Assembly: GCF_002000085.1 (NCBI RefSeq)
Contig: NZ_MUZU01000020.1
Coordinates: 1-51,625 of the forward strand
DNA from: Pseudocolwellia agarivorans
GTDB lineage: Bacteria; Pseudomonadota; Gammaproteobacteria; Enterobacterales; Alteromonadaceae
Direction: 5' to 3'
Length of the DNA: 51,625 nt
Positions 8,447 to 19,120 of the stretch are shown piece after piece (position 1 is the first letter of the stretch; each line of letters starts with the position of its first letter). The translations under genes and the position numbers were made by a program. Under the pieces are notes generated by a model. It saw only the letters and a list, made by a program, of their open reading frames with translations, did no database searches and was not told the origin of the DNA.

Positions 8447-10903
8447 ATGCGTGTATTAAAATTTGGTGGTTCGTCATTAGCAAATGCTGGTAGGTTTTTG
8501 CAAGTTGCTTCAATCATCAAAGATCAAAGTTCAACAACACCAGTAGCTGTAGTGGTTTCTGCGCCTCAAGGCGTAACAAATCATTTAGTCGCTATGGCTG
8601 AAAATATTAACGATGAAGCCAAACTAGCCTCTGACTTAACAGCATTTAAACACGCAATTGATACCATTATTGAAGACTTAAGTACGCAATTATCTACTTT
8701 TAATCGTGAGCATTCAGAGCAAACATTAGCAAAGTGGGAACATAGCTTAGGCCAATACCTTAAAGGTGCAAACATGCTTTCATTCTGCCCTGAACATATC
8801 AGAGCAAGAATCATCAGCATGGGTGAAAGATTAAGTGTTGCTTTACTTGAGTCAGTACTTGTTGCTCAAAATGAAAAAGTATCAATTTTAGCGCCTGAAG
8901 AATTTTTATATACTAACAATGTTTCACTTAATGCCGTTGCTGAATTAGAAAAATGTAAAGCAGCTTTCCAAGCGACTTACCCTAACTTACATAACATTGC
9001 GATTATGCCTGGTTTTATTGGTGTAAATAGCGAAAAACAAGTAACCACATTAGGTCGTAATGGTTCAGATTACTCTGCTGCCGTTTTAGCAGTATGTGCA
9101 CAAGCAGAATGTTGTGAAATATGGACAGATGTTGATGGTGTATACAACGCAGATCCTCGTGTAATAAAAGAAGCAACCTTGCTTGATTACCTATCGTACC
9201 AAGAAGCAATGGAGCTTTCGTATTTCGGTGCAAGTGTTTTACACCCTAAAACAATTGGTCCAATCGCTCAGTACCATATTCCTTGTTTAATCAAAAACAC
9301 TGGAAACCCATCAGCACCAGGTACTTTAATCGCTAACGAAAACGACCAACAGAAAAAAGTTAAAGCTATTTCGAACCTAGATAACTTGACTATGGTTAAC
9401 GTTTCTGGCCCAGGTATGAAAGGCATGGTAGGCATGGCAAGCCGTGTATTTGCAACGATGAGCCGTGAAAACATCTCTTTAATTTTAATTAGCCAATCGT
9501 CAAGCGAATACTGCATTAGCTTTTGTATTCACTCTCATGATGCAGAAGCAGCAAGAACAAGTTTACAAAACGAATTCGAACTAGAATTACTTAACGGTTT
9601 ATTAGAGCCATTAAATCTTACCAGCAACTTATCTATTATTTCTCTAGTAGGCGATGGTATGCATCAACAACGTGGTGTTGCTGCTAAATTTTTTAGTTCA
9701 TTAGCGCAAGCACAAGTTAACGTAGTAGCTATTGCACAAGACTCTTCAGAAAGAAGTATTTCGGTAGTTATTGAAGAACGTAAATGTACCGCGGCAATGA
9801 AAGTAAGCCATCAAAATTTCTTCTCTCACAAACCAACCATTGACGTCTTCATGGTAGGTTGTGGTGTTGTTGGTAGTGAACTGATTAATCAAATAGCGCG
9901 TCAACAAGCTAAATTAACAAAGCAAAACATTGTTATTAAAGTTTACGGCTTAGCAAACAGTAAAGGCATGGTATTTAACCAAGAAGGTATCGATCTAGAA
10001 AACTGGAAAGATGCGCTAGGTAAAGATGCCGTTCCTGTAACCGCTGAAAACCTAAAAGCTTTCGTACGCGAAAACAATTTAATCAACCCAGTATTAGTAG
10101 ACTCAACTTCTAATGAAGCATTAGCCATGAGCTATGTAGACTTTTTAGAAGAAGGCTTTCACGTAGTTACACCAAACAAAAAAGCCAATACCGATTCTTG
10201 GGAATACTACCAAGCACTTCGCGCTGCAGCTCAAAAATCTAACCGTAGATTTTTATACGAAACAACTGTAGGTGCTGGCTTACCGGTAATTGACACCTTC
10301 CAAAACTTACTTAAAGCAGGTGACGAATTACAACGTTTTGAAGGTATATTATCAGGCTCGTTATCTTACATGTTTGGTAAATTAGAAGAAGGTATGCCTC
10401 TTTCAGAAGCAACAGCTATTGCCAAAGAGAATGGTTTTACTGAACCTGATCCACGTGATGACTTAAGCGGTATGGACGTAGCACGTAAACTACTGATTAT
10501 GGCACGTGAAGCAGGTATGCAATTAGAAATTTCTGACATCAACATTGAACCTGTATTACCAAGTGATTTTGACGATAGTGGTGACGTTGCAACATTCATG
10601 AGCAACTTAAAGTCTATCGATGCTAAGTTTAATGAACGTGTTCAAGCAGCGAAAGCTGAAGGCAAAGTACTACGTTATATTGGTAATATCATAAACGGTA
10701 AATGCCAAGTATCTATAGAAGCTGTAGGCCAAGACCACCCTCTTTACAGTATAAAAGATGGTGAAAACGCTTTAGCCATTCACAGTAGTTACTATCAACC
10801 ACTACCATTTGTATTACGTGGCTATGGCGCAGGTGCTGCCGTTACTGCTGCAGGTGTATTTGGTGACATATTAAGAACATTAGCATGGGAGCAACAACAC
10901 TAA
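8447..10903 (+). CDS. thrA: Bifunctional aspartokinase I / homoserine dehydrogenase I
   Basis: This 818-residue fusion catalyses the first and third steps from aspartate to homoserine. It has the aspartokinase domain (about 1-290, KFGGSSLA and [12 protein letters not shown]), two ACT regulatory domains (about 315-455) that bind threonine in the family, and homoserine dehydrogenase (about 460-815, GCGVVGSEL for NAD(P), and the catalytic region [12 protein letters not shown]...[12 protein letters not shown]). Length and domain order match E. coli ThrA. The ATG at 8447 is chosen over an in-frame TTG at 8441, because AGAGGA lies about 8 nt upstream of the ATG. It overlaps thrB by one base. Confidence 0.97.
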   Translation: MRVLKFGGSSLANAGRFLQVASIIKDQSSTTPVAVVVSAPQGVTNHLVAMAENINDEAKLASDLTAFKHAIDTIIEDLSTQLSTFNREHSEQTLAKWEHSLGQYLKGANMLSFCPEHIRARIISMGERLSVALLESVLVAQNEKVSILAPEEFLYTNNVSLNAVAELEKCKAAFQATYPNLHNIAIMPGFIGVNSEKQVTTLGRNGSDYSAAVLAVCAQAECCEIWTDVDGVYNADPRVIKEATLLDYLSYQEAMELSYFGASVLHPKTIGPIAQYHIPCLIKNTGNPSAPGTLIANENDQQKKVKAISNLDNLTMVNVSGPGMKGMVGMASRVFATMSRENISLILISQSSSEYCISFCIHSHDAEAARTSLQNEFELELLNGLLEPLNLTSNLSIISLVGDGMHQQRGVAAKFFSSLAQAQVNVVAIAQDSSERSISVVIEERKCTAAMKVSHQNFFSHKPTIDVFMVGCGVVGSELINQIARQQAKLTKQNIVIKVYGLANSKGMVFNQEGIDLENWKDALGKDAVPVTAENLKAFVRENNLINPVLVDSTSNEALAMSYVDFLEEGFHVVTPNKKANTDSWEYYQALRAAAQKSNRRFLYETTVGAGLPVIDTFQNLLKAGDELQRFEGILSGSLSYMFGKLEEGMPLSEATAIAKENGFTEPDPRDDLSGMDVARKLLIMAREAGMQLEISDINIEPVLPSDFDDSGDVATFMSNLKSIDAKFNERVQAAKAEGKVLRYIGNIINGKCQVSIEAVGQDHPLYSIKDGENALAIHSSYYQPLPFVLRGYGAGAAVTAAGVFGDILRTLAWEQQH

Positions 10904-11865
10904 TGTCTGTTTCTGTTTTCGCGCCAGCATCTATTGGTAATTTAAGTGTTGGCTTTGACATATTAGGTTTAGCAGTCAGACCTATTGATGGCACATTATT
11001 AGGTGATGTTGTTTCTGTTGAAGCAGCAGAAGAAGATAGCTTAGTGGTTATTGGCGAATTTGCTAACAAACTACCCGGCGCACCTACCGACAATATTGTA
11101 TGGCACAGCCTTTTACTTTTTAATAAAGAAATGGAAAAATCTGGCCATAAAGTTGAACCGGTAAAAATGGTACTTGATAAAAAAATGCCAGTAGGTAGTG
11201 GGCTAGGCTCAAGTGCTTGTTCAGTAGTAGCTGCCTTAGAAGGCTTAAATGCTTATTACCAAAAAGCTCATAACTTAAACCAAGCTTACTTTAGCAAAAA
11301 AAGTATGCTTTTCATGATGGGCCAAATGGAAGCTCAAATAAGTGGTAGTTTACATTATGACAATGTAGCACCATGTTATTTAGGTAACTTACAATTAATG
11401 GTGCCAGACGAGCAAATTATTTGTAAAACCTTACCGGGTTTTGAAGCTTGTTATTATGTAATGGCTTATCCAGGTATTGAAGTATCAACTAAAGCTGCTA
11501 GAGAAGTTTTACCTACTAGCTACAGCAGAAAAGATGCCATAACCTTTGCACAAAATTTAGCAACATTTGTTGATGCTTGCCATAGAGGCGACAAACACGA
11601 AGCCTTTGCTGTAGTAAAAGATGTAATAGCAGAACCATACAGAGAACACTTACTCCCTAAGTTTAGCGATGCTAAAAAACACTTAATGTCGCAAGGTGCC
11701 TTAGCTGCGGGTATTTCAGGTTCAGGCCCTACACTTTTCAGTGTTTTTGAATCTCAAGAGCTAGCGCAAAAAATGGCTGACTGGCTTAAAGTTAACTACC
11801 TACAAACAGACTTAGGTTTTGTTCATGTTTGTAAAGTAGATGATATAGGCGCATGCGTTTTATAA
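10903..11865 (+). CDS. thrB: Homoserine kinase
   Basis: The 320-residue GHMP-family kinase phosphorylates homoserine in threonine synthesis. Visible motifs are the N-terminal APASIGNLSVGFD substrate segment, the ATP-binding loop PVGSGLGSSA, and the C-terminal GISGSGPTLF motif. The start codon overlaps the thrA stop (TAATG), indicating translational coupling. An 18-nt longer frame exists, but the overlap start matches other ThrB N-termini. Confidence 0.97.
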   Translation: MSVSVFAPASIGNLSVGFDILGLAVRPIDGTLLGDVVSVEAAEEDSLVVIGEFANKLPGAPTDNIVWHSLLLFNKEMEKSGHKVEPVKMVLDKKMPVGSGLGSSACSVVAALEGLNAYYQKAHNLNQAYFSKKSMLFMMGQMEAQISGSLHYDNVAPCYLGNLQLMVPDEQIICKTLPGFEACYYVMAYPGIEVSTKAAREVLPTSYSRKDAITFAQNLATFVDACHRGDKHEAFAVVKDVIAEPYREHLLPKFSDAKKHLMSQGALAAGISGSGPTLFSVFESQELAQKMADWLKVNYLQTDLGFVHVCKVDDIGACVL

Positions 11866-11964
11866 GTTGCTCTTGATTACAGAAGTGAATAGTACAACAA
11901 CTTATTATATACTAACGGCCCTTCGCGGCGGGTTAGCAACAAAAATTAGTAGGAAATAGAAATA

Positions 11965-13257
11965 GTGAAATTTTATAATCTTAAAGAAAACGATGAAGTG
12001 ATCAGTTTTTCTGGCGCAGTAAAACAAGGTTTAGGTAAAAATCAGGGATTATTTTTCCCTCAAGAAATCCCTCAATTAGACAATATTGAAGAATTACTTG
12101 CTATGCCATTAGTAGAACGTAGCGTTCAAGTTTTATTCCCTTTTGTTAGCGAAGATCTTACAAAAAAAGAGCTTACAGACATAATAACTTCTGCTTTTAA
12201 CTTTCCTGCTCAAATTCAACCTATTAGTGAAGACCGTGCAATTTTAGAATTGTTTCATGGTCCTACATTAGCGTTTAAAGACTTTGGCGCACGTTTTATG
12301 GCTAAATGTTTACAAGCATTTAGCAAAGACAAAAAAATCACTATTTTAACGGCTACATCAGGTGATACTGGTGCTGCAGTAGCTCATGCTTTTCATGGTA
12401 TCGACAACATTCGTGTTGTAATTATGTATCCAAAAGGCAAAATCAGCTTACTACAAGAAAAAATGTTTACTACCTTAGGCGACAACATTGAAACTATTGC
12501 TATCGATGGCGATTTTGATGACTGTCAGGCGTTAGTGAAAAAAGCATTTGATGATGAAGAGCTTAAAAACACTATAGGCTTAAACTCAGCTAACTCAATT
12601 AACATCAGTCGTTTATTAGCGCAAATTTGTTACTACTTTGAAGCCGTTGCTCAGTTAACTCGCCAAAAAGGTACTAAGAAATTAGACAACATCGTATTTT
12701 CAATTCCAAGTGGTAACTTTGGCAACCTTACAGCGGGCTTATTTGCTAAAGCATTAGGTTTACCGATTAAGCGCTTTATTGCCGCAACAAATGAAAACGA
12801 TACAGTTCCTCGTTACTTAGAAACTGGCGAATGGTCACCTCATGACACTGTTGCTACTATTTCTAATGCTATGGACGTTAGTAACCCTAACAACTGGCCA
12901 CGTGTAGAGCATATGCTTAAAACAGGTATAGTGCATAAAGACAGCGTAAGTTCAGTATCTATTGATGAAGAACAAACGCAAATTACCATGATCCAATTAG
13001 CTAAATTAGGTTACATCAGCGAACCTCATGCAGCCGTTGCTTTTAAAGCATTACAATATGGCGCTCAAGATAATGAGTTTGGTGTATTTTTAGGTACGGC
13101 TCACCCTGCTAAGTTTAAAGACGTAGTAGAGAGCACATTAGGCCAACCAATTGGTTTACCTAAAGAACTAGCTGATTGCGCAAGTGAGACTATTCTTTCA
13201 GTTGATATGGCCGCTGACTTCAGCGAATTACGTAAATACTTATTAGCTAAAGCTTAA
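11965..13257 (+). CDS. thrC: Threonine synthase
   Basis: The 430-residue pyridoxal-phosphate enzyme converts O-phosphohomoserine to threonine. The N-terminal FYNLKENDEVISFSGAVKQGLG and the PLP-lysine segment LAFKDFGARFM are typical of the bacterial ThrC family, as are TATSGDTGAAVAHAF and the glycine-rich PSGNFGNLTAG phosphate loop. The GTG start has AGGA about 9 nt before it. The 99-nt gap after thrB holds a small hairpin (CTAAC/GTTAG) that may tune ThrC output. Confidence 0.96.
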   Translation: MKFYNLKENDEVISFSGAVKQGLGKNQGLFFPQEIPQLDNIEELLAMPLVERSVQVLFPFVSEDLTKKELTDIITSAFNFPAQIQPISEDRAILELFHGPTLAFKDFGARFMAKCLQAFSKDKKITILTATSGDTGAAVAHAFHGIDNIRVVIMYPKGKISLLQEKMFTTLGDNIETIAIDGDFDDCQALVKKAFDDEELKNTIGLNSANSINISRLLAQICYYFEAVAQLTRQKGTKKLDNIVFSIPSGNFGNLTAGLFAKALGLPIKRFIAATNENDTVPRYLETGEWSPHDTVATISNAMDVSNPNNWPRVEHMLKTGIVHKDSVSSVSIDEEQTQITMIQLAKLGYISEPHAAVAFKALQYGAQDNEFGVFLGTAHPAKFKDVVESTLGQPIGLPKELADCASETILSVDMAADFSELRKYLLAKA

Positions 13258-13304
13258 GCCTTAAATTATTGATTTAAGCATGCATTAGATAAAAATATAC
13301 GATT

Positions 13305-13331
13305 AAGGCAGCCTATTGGTTGCCTTTTTTA
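13305..13331 (+). terminator. thr operon terminator
   Basis: GGCAGCC and GGTTGCC pair around a TATT loop, followed by six T. It lies 48 nt after the thrC stop. Confidence 0.85.
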
Positions 13332-13363
13332 TATCAGCCAAATGTTTGAAAGGTTACAAGCAC

Positions 13364-14050
13364 ATGAAGATACTCCCACAATGGCAAAGTATTATTAGCC
13401 AAGAACAAAGCAAACCCTATTTCAAAGAACTTACACAAACCATCACTAAGCAACGTGAAAACGGCGAAATAATTTACCCTAAAGTTGATGACGTATTTAA
13501 CGCTTTTACCTTCACTGACTTATCAGACGTGAAAGTCGTAATACTAGGGCAAGATCCTTATCACGGCTGTAATGAACTAGGCGAACCTCAAGCCCATGGT
13601 TTAGCTTTTTCAGTCGCTAAAGGTTTTAAGGTTCCTCCTTCATTAGTCAATATGTATAAAGAGCTAGTAACCGATATAGAAGGTTTTACTACACCTAACC
13701 ATGGCAACTTAACAGCTTGGGCTGAACAAGGCGTATTATTGTTAAATACAGTACTCACCGTTAAAAAAGCGAATGCTAACTCACATGCTAAGTTAGGCTG
13801 GGAAATGTTTACCGATAATATTATTCAAGAAATAAATACACACAACCAAGGTTGCGTATTTATATTGTGGGGCAGCCATGCTCAGAAAAAAGGTAAAAAT
13901 ATAGATAAGAATAAACACCTAGTGTTAGTTGGACCTCACCCTTCCCCACTTTCAGCTTATCGAGGCTTTTTTGGTTGTCAGCATTTTTCAAAAGCAAATA
14001 CATGGTTAACTAAAAATAACCATAAACCTATTGATTGGAAAATTACTTAA
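13364..14050 (+). CDS. ung: Uracil-DNA glycosylase
   Basis: The 228-residue family-1 enzyme removes uracil from DNA as the first step of base excision repair. It has the water-activating motif GQDPYH, the LLLNTVLTV segment that binds uracil, and the HPSPLS loop that inserts into the DNA minor groove. The reading frame is open 48 nt further upstream, over the thr terminator. The ATG at 13,364 has AAAGG about 9 nt before it and gives the usual length. Confidence 0.96.
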   Translation: MKILPQWQSIISQEQSKPYFKELTQTITKQRENGEIIYPKVDDVFNAFTFTDLSDVKVVILGQDPYHGCNELGEPQAHGLAFSVAKGFKVPPSLVNMYKELVTDIEGFTTPNHGNLTAWAEQGVLLLNTVLTVKKANANSHAKLGWEMFTDNIIQEINTHNQGCVFILWGSHAQKKGKNIDKNKHLVLVGPHPSPLSAYRGFFGCQHFSKANTWLTKNNHKPIDWKIT

Positions 14051-14158
14051 CGCCTGCTTAGCTAATTTAGTATGATGCTAATCTGTATAAACATTTAAAT
14101 AACTAAAACTGAGTCAGCCAAATCTACGAGTAGATCTGAGCAGTAAAAAGAGAATAGT

Positions 14159-14497
14159 GTGGAATTTATTGTTGTTATTGCCGTATTAATATTAGCTTGG
14201 CTAATTTGGCAACTATTTAAAGCAAAGCAATTTACTCGCTTTAAAGTACTTATTGAAAAAGAGTTAAAACCTAAAGTTATTGAAAAAATCATTCAAGATC
14301 TTAATGAAAATAGATGTGAATTATTTCCCAATAACGAGATACACGAACAAGCGACACTTTACTATTGGACACAGTACAAAAGCCGTATTTTAAAGGCCGC
14401 GTTAATTCACGAAATCATTGATGAAGAATGGTTAATAAGCACAGGTAACTTGCGCAACAGCCAGCACCTTTTTCATGTAGAGCAAGAGTATTTATAG
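14159..14497 (+). CDS. Small membrane-anchored protein of unknown function
   Basis: The 112-residue protein has one N-terminal transmembrane segment (residues 3-18, IVVIAVLILAWLIWQL), a basic stretch, and then a soluble helical region with conserved-looking aromatic and acidic residues (ATLYYWTQYKSRIL, EWLISTGNL). It should sit in the inner membrane with the C-terminus in the cytoplasm. I do not recognise the family with certainty. The start is GTG. It is convergent with the next gene, whose stop lies 13 nt away. Confidence 0.65.
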   Translation: MEFIVVIAVLILAWLIWQLFKAKQFTRFKVLIEKELKPKVIEKIIQDLNENRCELFPNNEIHEQATLYYWTQYKSRILKAALIHEIIDEEWLISTGNLRNSQHLFHVEQEYL

Positions 14498-14510
14498 TTT
14501 TCTATACCCG

Positions 14511-14945
14511 TTACCAATAAAGCCTTTTGGTTTCGTTAAACATTTTAGTTATTTCGTAAGTACGTTCAATATTGAGCATGGCAAGTATTTTATCTTGCGC
14601 CTGTTTATAGGCGCATTCAAATGTTTTGTTAGCTAGGGTTATTTCTGTTTTTTTCTGACCTTTTGAAGTACTTAACTGAACTTCAAGGCATTCATACGCA
14701 GGCCTATCACTTCGATGTCTAATTTTACGCTGTAAACCTTTAACAGAGCCATCGTCATTAAAAATTTGATTGATTGGAAGTTCTAAGCGTAGTGCTCTAT
14801 ATTTACGCTTTTGCATGCACTCTTGCCAAAACTTATCAGCAGCCGCTTTATCATTTAAGCTAAAGTACTTTTGTACACCTAGTATTTTATCTTGAACTCT
14901 AAAGCGTTTAGGATCCGCTTTAGAGGGATGGAGCATAATATTCAT
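14511..14945 (-). CDS. Unknown basic protein
   Basis: The 144-residue protein is rich in Lys and Arg (RKIRHRSDRP, KRKYRALRLEL). It has two weakly similar segments, RVQDKILGVQKYFSLNDKAAADKFWQE and LEVQLSTSKGQKKTEITLANKTFECAYKQA, whose strand-strand-helix pattern recalls AP2-like DNA-binding folds. That comparison is inference only. It has a possible AGGGAG ribosome-binding site before the ATG. It is monocistronic, between the small membrane protein and trmB. Confidence 0.6.
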   Translation of the reverse strand: MNIMLHPSKADPKRFRVQDKILGVQKYFSLNDKAAADKFWQECMQKRKYRALRLELPINQIFNDDGSVKGLQRKIRHRSDRPAYECLEVQLSTSKGQKKTEITLANKTFECAYKQAQDKILAMLNIERTYEITKMFNETKRLYW

Positions 14946-15163
14946 AAGGGAGCTCAGTTAAAGTTTTTGTTCATAGGAAAACAGTAAACTCATCCCTTAG
15001 TATTTATTAACTGCTTCCACCTACTGTATTCATTATTCTATCCTTTACCTTGTAAAATAAAGTTCTAACCGTGAACCACTCTTATACCCAGTTGATTAAC
15101 TTAATAAAGAGCTTTTATCATTCTATTCTAATTACCCCTAACTCAGGTTAATTATATTTTATA

Positions 15164-15892
15164 CTAATTTACACGCTGAAATTGAATATCCCAAACGCCA
15201 TGCCCTAAACGCTGACCACGGTTCTCAAATTTAGTTAACGGGCGAGAATCAGGACGAGGTACATAATCGTTCGTTTCAGATAAGTTTTTATAACCCGGTG
15301 CTGTACTCATATCTTCTAGCATACATTCAGCATAATTTTCCCAATCGGTTGCCATATGAAATACGCCACCCACTTTGAGTTTTTGGCGAATAGTTTCAAC
15401 AAACTCAGGTTGCACAATTCTACGTTTATGATGTTTCTTTTTATGCCAAGGATCAGGGAAAAATAACTGCACCGTAGTTAAGCTACCGTCAGGAATACAG
15501 TCAGCTAAAATTTCAATCGCATCATGTTCATAAACTTTAAGGTTATTAACGCCCTCTTCCTGCGCTAATGAAATACATGCACCAACACCAGGTCTATGTA
15601 CTTCAATACCAATAAAGTTTAATTCAGGCGCGTTCTTAGCCATTTCAACTAACGACTTGCCCATACCAAAACCTATTTCTAAAACAACAGGGTTAGTATT
15701 ACCAAATAACGCCTCAGGATTAATTAAACCTTGGTTATGACTAAGCCCCATAACATCCCAAAATTGCTCAAGAGCTTTCGCTTGGCCGTTAGTTAATCGA
15801 CCTTCTCGCTTTACAAAGCTACGTACTTTTCTTATGTACTTGCCTTCTTGCTGTGCTTGCTCAATGGTTTTATGGTTTTTTTGTTCAGTCAT
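15164..15892 (-). CDS. trmB: tRNA (guanine-N7-)-methyltransferase
   Basis: The 242-residue SAM-dependent enzyme makes m7G46 in tRNAs. Motif I is [17 protein letters not shown], followed by the TrmB hallmark [21 protein letters not shown], with the catalytic Asp and the tRNA-binding basic cluster, and a C-terminal [21 protein letters not shown]. Length matches E. coli TrmB. It is followed on the upstream side by yggL on the same strand, with mutY divergent, which is the conserved gammaproteobacterial order. Confidence 0.96.
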   Translation of the reverse strand: MTEQKNHKTIEQAQQEGKYIRKVRSFVKREGRLTNGQAKALEQFWDVMGLSHNQGLINPEALFGNTNPVVLEIGFGMGKSLVEMAKNAPELNFIGIEVHRPGVGACISLAQEEGVNNLKVYEHDAIEILADCIPDGSLTTVQLFFPDPWHKKKHHKRRIVQPEFVETIRQKLKVGGVFHMATDWENYAECMLEDMSTAPGYKNLSETNDYVPRPDSRPLTKFENRGQRLGHGVWDIQFQRVN

Positions 15893-15960
15893 AACGTTTC
15901 TTAATTTATTAAAGGATTAATGAGTATGTTAAAAATATATTATAAATCTTTATTTGGTAA

Positions 15961-16299
15961 CTATACAGCCCACCAAACATCATATAGCTCGCTAACTGAA
16001 ACTGCTGTAGCGCCATTATCAGTTAACCATTTTTCAACACTTTTACGGTGTTCTTCAGTACATTTACCTAGTTTTTGTGTACAAACTAAGCCATGCCATA
16101 AGGTATCGCCTTCGCCGCCAAAACCTAAACCTTGTGGTTCAATAATTTCTGCAAAAAAGTTGTTCATAAATGTATCAACTTGCTCGTCAGTACTTTTGTC
16201 ATCTAATTTAAAGCCAATATCAAAACCTAACTCTTGATACTCTTCAACACGTAATTTTTTACGTAAACGACGGTTTCTATTTTTTGCATTAACTTTCAT
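15961..16299 (-). CDS. yggL: YggL family protein (DUF469)
   Basis: The 112-residue protein matches YggL over its length (NRRLRKKLRVEEYQELGF at the N-terminus, GGEGDTLWHGLVCT near the middle). YggL is a ribosome-associated protein in enterobacteria and its role is not well defined. Of two consecutive ATG codons, the second has the better spacing (6 nt) from AAGGA. It lies upstream of trmB on the same strand, with a 68-nt gap, so co-transcription is likely. Confidence 0.93.
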   Translation of the reverse strand: MKVNAKNRNRRLRKKLRVEEYQELGFDIGFKLDDKSTDEQVDTFMNNFFAEIIEPQGLGFGGEGDTLWHGLVCTQKLGKCTEEHRKSVEKWLTDNGATAVSVSELYDVWWAV

Positions 16300-16320
16300 C
16301 ATAATTCCTTAGCTATTCTA

Positions 16321-16631
16321 GAGGCTGTTGATCTTTGTGTTATGTTTGAGCAATAGGCTATTTTACTCTTTAACAAAGCAGAATGCGTGCAGTTTAGTTG
16401 TTCTCGGCTTGGGTTAAAACGTCGCACTACCTTCCACATCCATGTGGTCGTAAATAAACGCATTCTAATGAAGTTAAAGGTTAAAATAGCCATTGCCCTT
16501 CGGGCTGAGGCTAAAATTGTCTTATACAGCGTTAAAAATAATTCATTTAGACGACTGAATTTCATTATTTTTGCCTTGTCTAAGAGAATTTTTTCTCTCA
16601 GCTCAAATGATAAACAAAGGTCAACAGCCCC
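16321..16631. mobile_element. MITE with nested inverted repeats, TA target
   Basis: A 311-bp noncoding element whose ends are about 31-bp inverted repeats (GAGGCTGTTGATCTTTGTG at the left, the complement of GGGGCTGTTGACCTTTGTT at the right). It is flanked on both sides by TA, the target duplication of Tc1/mariner/IS630-type transposons. Inside are two more inverted repeats. GCAATAGGCTATTTTACTC and AGAATGCGT pair with their complements near 16,440-16,497, and AAAAATAATTCATTTAG pairs near 16,530-16,572. No transposase is encoded, so it would need a partner in trans. It lies between yggL and mutY and probably alters their promoters. Confidence 0.75.
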
Positions 16632-16775
16632 TAAATATTTCGTATTTTACTGCATTATTTACAGTACATGGGCGAGAGGATAATGGTTAACCAAATTATT
16701 GCAAGATTATTTAACGTTTACGCAACACAATAACAAATTGAGACACCCATCATTATTAGCTACACTAACGCCCCT

Positions 16776-17867
16776 ATGACAAATACTATAAAAATATCTC
16801 CTTCTTCCGCCAAAAAATTTGGTGCACAAGTTGTTGAGTGGTATCACAAACAAGGTAGAAAACACTTACCTTGGCAACAAAACAAAACCCCTTATCGCGT
16901 ATGGATTTCTGAAGTTATGTTGCAACAAACACAAGTTGCCACTGTAATTCCTTACTATCACCGCTTTATGGAAAGCTTTCCTACTATTACCCACTTAGCA
17001 AACGCTGATGAAGACAAAGTACTTCACCATTGGACAGGTTTAGGCTATTACGCCCGCGCAAGAAATTTACACAAAGCAGCTAAAATAATGGCTGAGCAAT
17101 ACCAAGGTGAATTTCCAGAAACAATAGAAGAAGTAATAGCATTACCCGGTATTGGCCTCTCAACCGCAGGCGCTATATTAAGCTTAGCCTTAAATAAGCA
17201 TCATCCAATACTCGACGGCAACGTAAAGCGTGTTTTAGCGCGATGCTACACAGTAGAAGGACATAACGGCCAAGCAAAGTACGAAAAAGCATTATGGCCT
17301 ATTGCTGAAGTACTCACCCCAAAAGAGTCAGTTGCACAATTTAACCAAGCCATGATGGATTTAGGCTCGCTTATTTGTACGCGCAGCAAACCTAAATGTA
17401 ACGAATGCCCTCTTCAATCAGGCTGTTTAGCACATTCGTTAAACGAACAAGCTAACTACCCACAAAAAAAACCTAAAAAAGTAACGCCAGAAAAAAGTAC
17501 CATTATGGTAATTCCACGCGTTAGCAATAAAGTACTTATGGAAAAACGCCCGCCTACAGGTATATGGGGCGGATTATGGTGTTTTGTTGAAGTTGAGGCG
17601 TTAGAAAACATTACACCTCTGCTTTCTAAGTTAAACTTACAGGCCACAAGCCAACAAACATTACCTGAATTTAGGCATACTTTTAGCCACTTTCATTTAG
17701 ATATAACCGCAGTAATAGTTGATTGTGAAAGAATAAACGCCATAACAGAATATGAAATAAACGAAATAGATCAGCAACAATGGTATGATCTAACCAAACA
17801 ATCGTCAGTAGGATTAGCCGCTTCCACTAAAAAGCTAATAACCCAACTAACACTTGAATCGTATTAA
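16776..17867 (+). CDS. mutY: A/G-specific adenine glycosylase
   Basis: The 363-residue DNA repair enzyme removes adenine mispaired with 8-oxoguanine. Features are the catalytic Glu region [10 protein letters not shown], the helix-hairpin-helix [17 protein letters not shown] with the catalytic Asp in [13 protein letters not shown], and the iron-sulfur cluster ligands C-x6-C-x2-C-x5-C ([17 protein letters not shown]). The C-terminal MutT-like domain (about 230-355, [12 protein letters not shown]) recognises 8-oxoG. Length is close to the E. coli enzyme. yggX follows after 29 nt and is likely co-transcribed. Confidence 0.97.
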   Translation: MTNTIKISPSSAKKFGAQVVEWYHKQGRKHLPWQQNKTPYRVWISEVMLQQTQVATVIPYYHRFMESFPTITHLANADEDKVLHHWTGLGYYARARNLHKAAKIMAEQYQGEFPETIEEVIALPGIGLSTAGAILSLALNKHHPILDGNVKRVLARCYTVEGHNGQAKYEKALWPIAEVLTPKESVAQFNQAMMDLGSLICTRSKPKCNECPLQSGCLAHSLNEQANYPQKKPKKVTPEKSTIMVIPRVSNKVLMEKRPPTGIWGGLWCFVEVEALENITPLLSKLNLQATSQQTLPEFRHTFSHFHLDITAVIVDCERINAITEYEINEIDQQQWYDLTKQSSVGLAASTKKLITQLTLESY

Positions 17868-17896
17868 TAAAATTTATTAACCAAGAGAACATCATT

Positions 17897-18175
17897 ATGA
17901 GCCGCACCGTTTTATGTCAACACTTAAACAAAGAAGCCGAAGGATTAGGTTATCAACTTTACCCAGGTGAGGTAGGTAAAAGAATTTTCGACAACATTAG
18001 TAAAGAAGCTTGGACTCTTTGGCAGAAAAAACAAATCATGCTAATTAATGAGAAAAAAATGAACATGATGGAAGCAAACGACCGTGCATTTTTAGAAAAA
18101 GCCATGATTGAATTTCTTTTTGAAGGAAAAGAACCAGAAATTGAAGGTTACGTTCCTGTAAAAAATAAGCAGTAA
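17897..18175 (+). CDS. yggX: Fe(2+)-trafficking/oxidative protection protein
   Basis: The 92-residue protein matches YggX over its length ([16 protein letters not shown] with the conserved Cys, [32 protein letters not shown] end). The family protects iron-sulfur clusters from oxidative damage. Its pairing with mutY, an Fe-S repair enzyme, is conserved in gammaproteobacteria. AAGAGAAC before the ATG is a moderate ribosome-binding site. Confidence 0.96.
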   Translation: MSRTVLCQHLNKEAEGLGYQLYPGEVGKRIFDNISKEAWTLWQKKQIMLINEKKMNMMEANDRAFLEKAMIEFLFEGKEPEIEGYVPVKNKQ

Positions 18176-18257
18176 AATATAGAACCAACAAGCTGCTGTG
18201 TAAATTTCACCTAAAGATAGACGTTTAAGACAGCAAGAAGTAGAAAAAACAATCAAA

Positions 18258-18284
18258 CAACACTTTTTTATAAAAAAAGTGTTG
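18258..18284 (+). terminator. mutY-yggX terminator
   Basis: CAACACTTTTTT and AAAAAAAGTGTTG form a near-perfect 12-bp stem with a very short loop, 82 nt after the yggX stop. The stem itself contains the T-run, so it may work in both directions. Confidence 0.7.
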
Positions 18285-18358
18285 ACTGATAAAAAGAAAA
18301 ACAGTCTAATAGCGCCCGTCTTCAAGGCAAAGCCAAAAAGACGAAAGAAATAGAAAAA

Positions 18359-18434
18359 GCCCCGATAGCTCAGTTGGTAGAGCAGAGGATTGAAAATCCT
18401 CGTGTCCCTGGTTCAAATCCGGGTCGGGGCACCA
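18359..18434 (+). tRNA. tRNA-Phe (GAA)
   Basis: Complete 76-nt cloverleaf with anticodon GAA and encoded CCA. The sequence is the same as the minus-strand tRNA-Phe at 148-223. It lies about 100 nt before tRNA-Thr and probably forms one transcript with it. Confidence 0.98.
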
Positions 18435-18536
18435 TTTTACAGAGTAGATGTTTAATTAGCTTTTATTAGCAATAAACCTTTATTCGGTGCCAAGATAGAT
18501 TAGTTAACTATTAATTTATCGCACACAGCTTTGTGT

Positions 18537-18614
<78 letters not shown>

Positions 18615-18622
18615 TATCAGAT

Positions 18623-18648
18623 AAGCCCAGCATTAGCTGGGCTTTTTT
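18623..18648 (+). terminator. Element-borne tRNA-Thr terminator
   Basis: AAGCCCAG and CTGGGCTT form an 8-bp stem, followed by a T-run. Nearly the same terminator follows att site 2 at 28,580, whereas att site 3 has a different stem. Because the tRNA 3' end is supplied by the element, this terminator belongs to element 1. Confidence 0.85.
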
Positions 18649-19120
18649 GTATCCACGTATAGGGTAATTTCTTACCCGATTTTTACTTACACCACTCCCC
18701 TATTACTTACTGCATATATTGCGGTTTATCTGATAATAAATTTTTAGATTTAAAAATTTATACCGTGTTATTTCTTCATCAATTTTAAATATTCACAGTA
18801 GGGTAAATGTAGTTAATGGGGTAACTAATCCCCTATCTCGTTGGTTTATTAATTTTTACCCCAATAAATTGAAGTAATTAGTGGTGTAAGTTTCGGTGTA
18901 GGGTTAAGTCGTATTAATCCGTGGTACTTAGGAAGTGATTGCACCCTATACTGCACTACTCGTAACCCCTTTATTAAAAATCAGGTAGTGTAACTACTAG
19001 GGTAAACGTATTATCAGTGCAAGTGGTGTAACTGGTTCGATGATTAATTTGCGAGCGGTGTTGATTACGGATTAAACGGATACCTGTTGGATAAATCGGT
19101 TATCTGCTTGTATCCCATGA
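18649..19120. other. Element 1 left-end noncoding region
   Basis: About 470 bases without an ORF. They are dense in short motifs: GGGTAA or its complement many times, including the palindrome GGGTAATTTCTTACCC at 18,662-18,677. GGTGTAA-type motifs lie at about 18,690, 18,882, 18,895 and 19,023, and three spaced GGATA/GGATT units at about 19,070-19,092. The left ends of elements 2 and 3 share the same motif types. It may hold recombinase arm sites, a replication origin or a packaging site. Confidence 0.6.

Noticed and set aside
16299..16683. Open frames of 88 and 98 codons between yggL and mutY
   Set aside because: They lie over the inverted repeats of the MITE and have no protein-like features.
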